In this document: positions 1 to 5,981 of the stretch, piece after piece
How positions within the stretch are numbered: position 1 is the first letter of the stretch
Layout: the number at the start of each line of letters is the position of its first letter
Assembly (NCBI GenBank): GCA_964612555.1
Contig: CAZTBW010000009.1
Span: 1-64,000 of the forward strand
Direction: 5' to 3'
Source of the DNA: DAOLCO01 sp964612555
GTDB lineage: Bacteria; Bdellovibrionota_C; UBA2361; SZUA-149; DAOLCO01
DNA: 64,000 nucleotides
Made by a program: the position numbers and the translations under genes
The notes under the pieces: generated by a model
Seen by the model: the letters and a program-made list of their open reading frames with translations, nothing else
Databases searched by the model: none
Told to the model about the DNA's origin: nothing

Positions 1-56
1 CAATCACCAATCACCAATCACCAATCACCAATCACCAATCACCAATCACCAATCAC
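1..56. repeat. CAATCAC heptamer tandem array
   Basis: Eight perfect copies of CAATCAC run from the first base, so the array probably continues outside the window. At its end CAATCA-C-TGATTG forms a short inverted repeat (about 50-62), followed by another TGATTG. Such heptamer arrays are prone to slippage. No gene is visible in the array. Confidence 0.95.
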
Positions 57-92
57 TGATTGCTGATTGTTTGTTTTGTTTGTTGTGGTTGT

Positions 93-341
93 TGGTAGTG
101 TCTGCTTGGGAGAGGAATGTTTTTGTCTCTTTTGCTCAAATGGCTCCCTCGGGACGGTTGGTTTTTTATGTATTAATCGGTCTGCTTGCCCTCAGTCCGC
201 TTGAGTTTTCGCAAAACAGACAAAAACATTCCTCTCCCCCAGTTCGCTCCTTTGATGTTTTGATTTCAACTATCTTTAATAAATAAAAACGGATTGGGGC
301 TCGCCCCCCGAAGCACCCTTCCTGGGGCGAAGGGGGATTTC
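93..341. repeat. 245-bp inverted-arm repeat, copy 1
   Basis: This block is closely similar to 8594-8837. It has a 28-bp left arm at 108-135 (starting GGGAGAGGAATG) and a matching right arm at 211-238 with one mismatch, separated by about 75 bp. A GC-rich tail follows at 304-336 (CCCCCC, GAAGCACCC, then GGGGCGAAGGGGG). No convincing protein is encoded; open frames through it follow from the inverted arms. It may be a non-autonomous mobile element or the remains of a third flagellin leader, because copy 2 sits directly before a flagellin start codon. Confidence 0.8.
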
Positions 342-500
342 CGAGTGTCAAGTAAGTGGATAAGTTGGAAAAAATTAATCTCATTTGATTAGTGTCAGAG
401 AAAAGCCAATATACGGAGCTCTCGACTAAAATCGCGTTTTTTAAAGAGGCATGTAAGTAAACAGTAAGGATTTTATGCTGTTTGGCTAATAAATTATATT

Positions 501-549
501 TATGCGCCAATTCTCATATTGACTAATTATCGGAAATGGCGCATATTAT
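501..549 (+). promoter_or_regulatory. hipBA operator/promoter
   Basis: TATGCGCCA (501-509) and TGGCGCATA (537-545) form a perfect 9-bp inverted repeat with 27 bp between the arms. A possible -35 TTGACT (519-524) lies inside, and a possible -10 TATTAT (544-549) overlaps the right arm. HipB-type antitoxins bind palindromes of this sort and repress their own operon. The spacing of the promoter boxes (19 bp) is longer than ideal, so the promoter is tentative while the palindrome is certain. Confidence 0.55.
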
Positions 550-579
550 ATATGGTAATTTCATGGTAAGGATCTCATA

Positions 580-846
580 ATGACTGAATTAGCTCGTAGT
601 CCGGCACAATTGGGAAGTGTTATCCGTCGTAACCGAAAGAAGCTCGGAATGAATCAGTCTGAACTGGGGGTGAAGTCGGGACTGCGACAAGAGACCATAT
701 CCTTAATGGAGAATGGAAACTCGGCAGCAAAACTTGAAACTATCCTGTCCGTACTTTCTGTATTGGGTTTGGAACTTCAAGTAGCTCCACGTTCAAGCAG
801 TAACAATATTTCCTCAAAAGAACTGGATGAGTATGGGCAGAAGTAG
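580..846 (+). CDS. hipB: HipB-like antitoxin, XRE-family DNA-binding protein
   Basis: An 88-residue helix-turn-helix protein. Residues about 10-65 form an XRE/Cro-type domain (GSVIRRNRKKLGMNQSELG, then recognition-helix segment RQETISLMENG). The serine-rich C-terminal tail fits the flexible antitoxin tail of HipB. It should bind the palindrome at 501-545, repress the operon and inhibit the HipA kinase encoded immediately downstream. The reading frame overlaps hipA by about 14-20 bp, the usual coupled arrangement. An AAGGATC ribosome-binding site lies about 10 bases before the ATG. Confidence 0.88.
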   Translation: MTELARSPAQLGSVIRRNRKKLGMNQSELGVKSGLRQETISLMENGNSAAKLETILSVLSVLGLELQVAPRSSSNNISSKELDEYGQK

Positions 847-2140
847 GCGACATCCTCCTTTACGTGTGTATCAAAATAATCAGCTTGTTGGATATTTTCT
901 GAAACAGGCAAGTGGAGCCATCGAATTTACATATGACAACAACTGGCTGAATAATAAAAGTGCAAATCCTGTATCACTCTCACTGCCCTTACGAGAAGAT
1001 CCATTCAGAGGAGATGCGGTTTCTGCTGTTTTTGAAAATTTACTGCCGGACTCAGATGTACTGAGAAGACGTATAGCCGAAAAATTCGGTGCTGACGGGA
1101 TAGACGCATACAGTCTTTTACTGCAAATAGGAAGAGATTGTATTGGAGCATTGCAGTTTATACCTGATGATAAAAGTGTGGACGAATATAGTTCCTTGAC
1201 AATAGAAGGTCAGGCGATCAGTGATGAAGAAATTGAAAAACTCCTGAATAACCTTACGCAGATTCCGCTTGGATTGGATAATAAGCATGACTTCCGTATT
1301 TCCGTTGCAGGCGCGCAGGAAAAAACGGCTCTTTTATTTTATAATGGAAAATGGCTGCGTCCCTATGGAAAAACCCCAACAACACATATTCTAAAAACAC
1401 AGATTGGTACTTTGCCTAACGGTCTTGATCTCTCAAATAGTGTTGAAAATGAATTCTATTGTCTGGCTTTAATGAAGTCTTTTGGATTATCCGTAAACAA
1501 AGTGGAAATCAAAACCTTTGGTCAGACAAAATCGCTTGTCATAGAGCGCTTTGATCGCAGGTGGACAAAGGAAGGACAACTGCTTCGCCTTGCGCAAGAA
1601 GATTGCTGTCAGGCTCTTTCCATTCCTCCAAGTAAAAAATATCAGAATGAAGGTGGTCCCGGAATGCTTGCGATTCTCAACCTTTTGAAAGGAAGCGATA
1701 CCCCCATAGAAGATCAAAAAATATTTTTGAAAGCTCAAATTTTATTCTGGCTTATGGGGGCTACAGACGGACACGCAAAAAATTTCAGTATTTTTCTAGG
1801 TGCGGGAGGACGCTTTTATATGACACCTCTATATGACATTCTGAGCGCACAACCGAGTCTGGATGTACGTCAGATAGAGCGAAAAAATATGAAGCTGGCT
1901 ATGTCCGTTGGAACTAATCGACATTATAGAATAGATGAAATTCAGGGTCGTCACTTTATCCAAACCGTTGAACGTGCGGGACTACCAAAGTATATAGCCA
2001 CAGAGGTACTGGAAGAAGTTTTTAATATTGCAGAGCGTTCCATGGAAGAACTTGAGGAAAGTCTGCCACAAGGTTTTCCCGAAAGTATACATATTTCAGT
2101 TCAACAAGGAATCAAATCACGTTTACATGGTTTGATTTAA
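827..2140 (+). CDS. hipA: HipA-like serine/threonine kinase toxin
   Basis: A 437-residue protein of normal HipA length. The N-terminal coupling domain covers about 12-115. The core starts at the ISVAGAQEKTALL loop, whose Ser159 matches the autophosphorylated serine of Escherichia coli HipA. Kinase residues are intact: Asp314 and Asn319 in TDGHAKNFS and Asp337 in PLYDIL. In characterised HipA the target is glutamyl-tRNA synthetase, whose phosphorylation stops translation and induces dormancy; the target here is inferred only. Start at 827 or at an in-frame ATG at 833; both overlap hipB. Nothing indicates inactivation, so the module looks functional. Confidence 0.9.
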   Translation: MSMGRSRRHPPLRVYQNNQLVGYFLKQASGAIEFTYDNNWLNNKSANPVSLSLPLREDPFRGDAVSAVFENLLPDSDVLRRRIAEKFGADGIDAYSLLLQIGRDCIGALQFIPDDKSVDEYSSLTIEGQAISDEEIEKLLNNLTQIPLGLDNKHDFRISVAGAQEKTALLFYNGKWLRPYGKTPTTHILKTQIGTLPNGLDLSNSVENEFYCLALMKSFGLSVNKVEIKTFGQTKSLVIERFDRRWTKEGQLLRLAQEDCCQALSIPPSKKYQNEGGPGMLAILNLLKGSDTPIEDQKIFLKAQILFWLMGATDGHAKNFSIFLGAGGRFYMTPLYDILSAQPSLDVRQIERKNMKLAMSVGTNRHYRIDEIQGRHFIQTVERAGLPKYIATEVLEEVFNIAERSMEELEESLPQGFPESIHISVQQGIKSRLHGLI

Positions 2141-2184
2141 ACACCACAATTTCCTAATTGAACCACCTTCCTGTTGCCTGATTT

Positions 2185-2991
2185 TTAAATATTTGCCTTC
2201 TTCTTTTTTGCTTTGATCATGGCGTCAAAATCAAGAAGGGTTTTGTAGGCAGAGTGTACTTTTAGAGCTTGCTCAAGTGCGGCTCCTACGTAGGACGCTC
2301 CCTGGTGTGCAAGTTGCCCGAGTTTTACGCCTTCCATTTTTTCTTTCCAGACTTCTTCAGCTTCTTCCAGAGTGCCGCCGGTAGTTGAAAGTCCAAGTAC
2401 TACCAGTGCTTTTTCTACGTCTTCGGGAGTGATGTGTATGGAGCCGTCAAATTCAGCATGGTGTAGTTGTTCTTCTATGGCATTTTCAGCGAGGGCTCCG
2501 ACTTTTTCATCTGCACCGCAAAAACTGAGAAGTTCCTTGAGGTGAGGGTGTATAAGCGCATCTACCTGTCCGCCAGAAATTTCAAGTCTGCCTCTTTTTT
2601 CTTCAATTATTTCTTTGAGAATGGATTTTGATTTTTCTGTTGAGATTTTAAGTCTTCTTGCAAGAGCACTTAGGTATTGTGCTTCCTGTGCGGATACGTA
2701 GCGGTCAGAGGCAACAACGCTTGAAACAAGTTTGAATATTTCAGGAGCAGCACTCTGAGCTTTACCTCCCAGGTGCTCAAGTAAGTCACGACACTCTTTG
2801 AAGAGATCAAGGTCTCCCAGGTCTTCATCTAGTGCAGTGCCAACATATGCGACCAGTTCTGAAGCCCCCCGCTTCGTTAATATCTGAGCAACGTGCTCAC
2901 GTTCTTTTTTGTTAAGTGTACCGTCAATGCACATTGCACCAACAATGATTCTACCGATTATTCTGTTTTCCTGAGACGATCTCATACGCAA
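2185..2991 (-). CDS. TerB-like protein with a degenerate J-like C-terminus
   Basis: A 268-residue soluble protein with no signal peptide. Residues about 10-50 (GAMCIDGTLNKKEREH) and 85-130 (SSVVASDRYVSAQEAQYL) look like TerB-type helical repeats with their acidic D-x-x-x motifs. The C-terminal section from VLGLSTTGGTLEEAEEVW to AHSAYKTLL-like helices (about 197-255) follows the outline of the J domain in DjlA-type TerB-J proteins but lacks the HPD tripeptide needed to stimulate DnaK. It is divergent from infA and convergent with hipA. Function is unknown; the TerB-J relation is an inference from pattern, not a search. Confidence 0.55.
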   Translation of the reverse strand: MRMRSSQENRIIGRIIVGAMCIDGTLNKKEREHVAQILTKRGASELVAYVGTALDEDLGDLDLFKECRDLLEHLGGKAQSAAPEIFKLVSSVVASDRYVSAQEAQYLSALARRLKISTEKSKSILKEIIEEKRGRLEISGGQVDALIHPHLKELLSFCGADEKVGALAENAIEEQLHHAEFDGSIHITPEDVEKALVVLGLSTTGGTLEEAEEVWKEKMEGVKLGQLAHQGASYVGAALEQALKVHSAYKTLLDFDAMIKAKKKKANI

Positions 2992-3221
2992 GCCCCTGAA
3001 TTACCTTACACATAGATAGTTATGAATATTTAGAATAACATTGCATCATAATAGAAATGCCCCAAAAAAATACTGTAACTATAGGTACTTACGTATCTTT
3101 TCGTGGAAGGGCGCAGCTCTCCTGAAAGCAGGTCGGAAATTCAAAATTGTGAAAACATTCAGAGTGTTATATGAAAGTGCAACTTTTAATCTGAATACGG
3201 GGATATAGTAGTACGTACCAC

Positions 3222-3497
3222 ATGGCAAAAGACGATAATTTAGAACTTAATGGTGTTGTAAAAGAGTGTTATCCTAACACTACATTTTTAGTTGCTCTTG
3301 AAAATGGACATGAGCTTCTTGCGTACTTAGCCGGTAAGTTAAGAAAGCATTACATTCGGGTACTTCCCGGAGATCATGTTCGATTGCAGATTTCCCCGTA
3401 TGATCTTACCAAGGGTAGAATCATTCGACGATTTACAAAGCCACCTCGTCCTGATGAAGTCTCTGATGAGGCTGAAGTGGTTGAAGAAGATTCATAG
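3222..3497 (+). CDS. infA: Translation initiation factor IF-1
   Basis: A 91-residue S1-like OB-fold protein. The family signature is clear: LNGVVKECYPNTTFLVALENG, then HELLAYLAGKLRKHYIRVLPGDHVRLQISPYDL and KGRIIRR. IF-1 binds the ribosomal A site and assists IF-2 and IF-3 in start selection. It is longer than the usual 71-73 residues because of an acidic C-terminal tail (about residues 74-91, DEVSDEAEVVEEDS). It stands alone rather than in a ribosomal-protein cluster and is 22 bp upstream of an acyl-CoA dehydrogenase gene, possibly cotranscribed. Confidence 0.95.
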   Translation: MAKDDNLELNGVVKECYPNTTFLVALENGHELLAYLAGKLRKHYIRVLPGDHVRLQISPYDLTKGRIIRRFTKPPRPDEVSDEAEVVEEDS

Positions 3498-3519
3498 ATT
3501 TATAAAAATACTTTCTCTT

Positions 3520-4674
3520 ATGTCTGATTCCGGATTTTCTTTCGAGCAGAACGAATCTCAAAATATCCTTGTTGATACCGTGAAAAAATTTGCCCGGGAT
3601 GAGATTATTCCCAAAGCACTTGAGCTTGATGAAAAAAGCAGCTTTCCAAAAGAAATTATCAGTAAAGCAAAAGATCTTGGGTTTCTTAATATGTGCGTGC
3701 CGGATGCATATTCTGCTTCAGGTCTTTCCTCTCTTGATGCGATTTTATTGATCGAGCAATTGGCATATGGTTGTGCCGGGGTGACTACCTCAATCGTTGC
3801 AAACGATCTTGCCCTTGCCCCGATTGTAATTGGTGGTTCTGAAGATCAGAAAAAGCGATACGTTCAATCGGTTGTTGAATCGGGAGCAATCGTTTCCTTT
3901 TGTCTTTCTGAGCCCGGGTCGGGGTCGGATGCCGCATCATTATCAAGCAGGCTCACTAAGGTGGAAGGTGGATATTCACTTACCGGTGCCAAGCAATGGA
4001 TTACCAATGGAGGCTATGCGGAACAATTTACTGTTTTTGCAACTCTTGACCCAACGCTGAAACACAAGGGAATATGTTGTGTGGTGGTTGATGCCAAGGC
4101 AAAAGGGGTGAGTACCGGGCATCATGAGAATAAGCTCGGGCAACGCTGTTCCAATACGGTGTCGGTAAATTTTGATAATGTTTTTATTGAGTCTGATCGA
4201 CTGATCGGGAAAGAAGGTGAGGGGTTTTCAATTGCCATGAAAACTCTGGATTTCACTCGTCCGATGACTGCCGCTATTGCGGTTGGAATTGCAAAGCGGG
4301 CACTTGATGAGGCGCTCTTCTACGCAAAAGAGCGAAAACAGTTTTCCCAGCCGATTTTTAATTTTCAATCCATCCAGCATATGCTGGCAGATGCCGCAAC
4401 GGAAATAGAAGCTGCCCGACTTCTGACCCTGCAAGCTGCCTGGCTTGCAGATCAGGGAAAAAAGAACTCATTTCAATCTTCAATGGCAAAACGCTTTGCA
4501 GCGGACATGGCTATGAAAGTTACCACTGATGCGGTGCAAATTTTTGGTGGATATGGTTACACAAAAGAGTACCCGGTTGAAAAACTCATGCGAGATGCAA
4601 AGTTAATGCAGATCTATGAAGGCACCAGTCAGATACAGCGACTGGTGATAGCAAAAGAGCTGGCATCCCTATAA
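3520..4674 (+). CDS. Acyl-CoA dehydrogenase
   Basis: A 384-residue FAD enzyme, normal for short/medium-chain acyl-CoA dehydrogenases, which introduce the alpha-beta double bond in fatty-acid or branched amino-acid degradation and pass electrons to ETF. Visible motifs are FCLSEPGSGSDAASL (substrate/FAD loop, about 128-141), QWITNGG (159-165) and the C-terminal GGYGYTKEYPVEKLMRDAK followed by YEGTSQIQ with the catalytic base Glu367. The ATG at 3520 gives the conventional N-terminus; an upstream in-frame extension overlapping infA encodes nothing family-like. Substrate chain length cannot be decided from sequence. Downstream lies the hairpin at 4699-4795. Confidence 0.92.
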   Translation: MSDSGFSFEQNESQNILVDTVKKFARDEIIPKALELDEKSSFPKEIISKAKDLGFLNMCVPDAYSASGLSSLDAILLIEQLAYGCAGVTTSIVANDLALAPIVIGGSEDQKKRYVQSVVESGAIVSFCLSEPGSGSDAASLSSRLTKVEGGYSLTGAKQWITNGGYAEQFTVFATLDPTLKHKGICCVVVDAKAKGVSTGHHENKLGQRCSNTVSVNFDNVFIESDRLIGKEGEGFSIAMKTLDFTRPMTAAIAVGIAKRALDEALFYAKERKQFSQPIFNFQSIQHMLADAATEIEAARLLTLQAAWLADQGKKNSFQSSMAKRFAADMAMKVTTDAVQIFGGYGYTKEYPVEKLMRDAKLMQIYEGTSQIQRLVIAKELASL

Positions 4675-4698
4675 GGACGTTTGCAGTACAAAAGCGGA

Positions 4699-4795
4699 AA
4701 ACAGAGGGGGTGCGCCTCGGGCAGGGTTTTTTCTTGCATCGGGCGTTCGCCGCTGTCGGCGAAAAAACCCTGCCCGAGGCGCACCCCCTCTGTTT
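4699..4795. repeat. Long perfect hairpin with conserved 27-nt core, copy A
   Basis: Arms 4699-4733 and 4761-4795 are complementary over all 35 bp. The 27-nt loop 4734-4760 reads TTGCATCGG, GCGT, then TCGCCGCTGTCGGC and itself contains a small CGCCG/CGGCG stem. The same loop, with two changes, occurs at 63539-63565 between arms of different sequence. It begins 25 bp after the acyl-CoA dehydrogenase stop codon and is followed by a T-rich run, so it can serve as a terminator, but the conserved core suggests a specific repeat family. Confidence 0.9.
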
Positions 4796-4944
4796 CTATT
4801 TTTCTAATGGTGTTTATTCGTAAAGACACTTGCCTTGCAATATACTTATCCATCTGAATTTATTGTTAATTATAGTACCTGAATAATTTTTATCTAATTT
4901 GCGATAATCAATTGGATGGTACTGTCCCATTTTAGGAGGTGCTA

Positions 4945-4987
4945 TTAACGCTTGACAATATTAACGCAATACGTTAACATGTATAGA
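4945..4987 (+). promoter_or_regulatory. higBA promoter and operator
   Basis: A consensus -35 TTGACA at 4952-4957 is followed after 17 bp by a -10-like TAACAT (4975-4980). Three copies of one half-site surround it: TTAACG at 4945-4950, TTAACG at 4961-4966 and inverted CGTTAA at 4972-4977; the last two make a palindrome inside the spacer. This fits autorepression by the HigA antitoxin. The higB ribosome-binding site (AGAGGT) follows at 4985-4990. Confidence 0.6.
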
Positions 4988-4991
4988 GGTC

Positions 4992-5279
4992 ATGATAACT
5001 AGTTTCAAATGTAAAGAAACGGAGAAGCTTTTTCAGCGGGTTCCATCTCGCAAATTTCCTTCGGGTATTAATAGAGTTGCGCTCCGGAAGTTGTTGTTGA
5101 TTCATGCGGTTCAGATAGTAGAGGAGTTACGGATACCGCCTGGAAATAGACTGGAACGCTTGAAGGGTGAACGATCAGGTCAGTATTCGATTCGGATAAA
5201 TGATCAATGGCGGATCTGTTTTGAATGGAAAGATGGGAATGCCGAGAATGTAGAAATTGTAGATTACCACCGTGGATAA
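4992..5279 (+). CDS. higB: HigB-family toxin (RelE/ParE-like mRNA interferase)
   Basis: A 95-residue protein with the hallmark C-terminal half of HigB killer proteins: NRLERLKGERSGQYSIRIND, QWRICFEW, and ENVEIVDYH at the end. Members of the family cut mRNA in the ribosomal A site. The toxin gene comes first, the reversed order typical of hig modules, 19 bp ahead of the antitoxin. All usual basic residues of the active-site face (Arg and Lys in ERLKGERSG, Arg in QWRI) are present, so it looks intact. Confidence 0.92.
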   Translation: MITSFKCKETEKLFQRVPSRKFPSGINRVALRKLLLIHAVQIVEELRIPPGNRLERLKGERSGQYSIRINDQWRICFEWKDGNAENVEIVDYHRG

Positions 5280-5298
5280 ATTATATGGGGGATAAACT

Positions 5299-5598
5299 AT
5301 GAAACGTAAAAAAATGCTACCGGTTCACCCTGGAGAGATTCTTGAAGAAGAGTTTCTTAAGCCAATGGGAATCAGTCAGTATCGTCTTGCGAAGGGGCTC
5401 AATGTTTCGGCGAGACGAATTAATGAGATAGTACATGGTAAACGCTCAATTACAGCAGGCACCGCTTTGAGACTGGCTCGGTTTTTTGGTACGACCGCTC
5501 ATTTTTGGCTGAATCTTCAAAGTCATTTTGATCTGGAGACCGAGTTAGATCGTCTTGGTGATACTCTTGAAAAAGATGTTGAAGTACTCGCTGTGTGA
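5299..5598 (+). CDS. higA: HigA-family antitoxin (XRE/VapI type)
   Basis: A 99-residue helix-turn-helix protein. It opens with PVHPGEILEEEFLKPMGIS, the N-terminal signature of HigA/VapI antitoxins, and continues with ISQYRLAKGLNVSARRINEI (HTH, about 28-48), GKRSITAGTALRLARFFGT and FWLNLQSHFDLE. It neutralises HigB and binds the operator at 4945-4977. A GGGGGA ribosome-binding site precedes its ATG, allowing separate strong translation of the antitoxin. Confidence 0.93.
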   Translation: MKRKKMLPVHPGEILEEEFLKPMGISQYRLAKGLNVSARRINEIVHGKRSITAGTALRLARFFGTTAHFWLNLQSHFDLETELDRLGDTLEKDVEVLAV

Positions 5599-5692
5599 GG
5601 GGTTTTCCGGTACTACACCAAATTTGTTATTTTCTGCCTAGCCTATAGTTATTTATCCACAATAACCTCAATAAAAATAACTACTTAAAAAA
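5599..5692. other. Intergenic stretch after higA
   Basis: AT-rich sequence with imperfect inverted TAGTTATTT / AAAATAACTA segments (about 5646-5685). It may form a weak terminator for higBA. No gene is seen. Confidence 0.3.
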
Positions 5693-5875
5693 TGCTCGGC
5701 AAATCCTCAAGTTTTGTCCTGAAAAGGTCGATTTTTAAGCTGTAAGTGTTTGTTACGCTTACGGGTTTAAAATTACAGAACCACGGAAATGGTTTTGTAC
5801 ACGGAAGTATGCAGTATAAGGATGAGTAGTAGTAATTCATTCTTCATTTTATTTTTTCAAAAGGATGCGTGCGTC
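5693..5875 (+). promoter_or_regulatory. Flagellin leader copy 1 with sigma-28-like promoter
   Basis: This leader matches 8386-8569 upstream of the second flagellin. TCAAGTTT (5707-5714), 12 bp, GTCGATTT (5727-5734) resembles the flagellar sigma-28 consensus (TAAAGTTT-N11-GCCGATAA); the same boxes with the same spacing occur in copy 2. Below it two hairpins are conserved in both copies: GTAAG/CTTAC, and ACAGAACCA (5775-5783) with TGGTTTTGT (5790-5798). Together they imply a long, structured 5' untranslated leader of roughly 250 bases. Confidence 0.55.
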
Positions 5876-5900
5876 TTACGTCACCCGTGCGTCCTGAATC

Positions 5901-5977
5901 TGCCCTTCGACAGGTTCAAGGCAGGCTCCTTCGACAAGCTCAGGGCTTGCCGTTACCTGCTGATAACGGCAAGGGGG
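5901..5977 (+). promoter_or_regulatory. Palindromic repeats and hairpin abutting the first flagellin RBS
   Basis: Two CCTTCGACA segments with CAAGCTCAGG (5901-5946) resemble a dispersed palindromic repeat. Next TTGCCGTTA (5947-5955) and TAACGGCAA (5964-5972) form a perfect 9-bp hairpin that ends exactly where the GGGGG ribosome-binding site begins (5973-5977), five bases before the GTG start. This part is absent from the second flagellin leader, where a different repeat occupies the same place. Confidence 0.6.
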
Positions 5978-5981
5978 TCTA

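Noticed and set aside
5653..5661. Exact DnaA box TTATCCACA
   Set aside because: A single nine-base match is expected by chance at about this frequency in 64 kb, and there is no cluster of boxes or dnaA/dnaN gene nearby.
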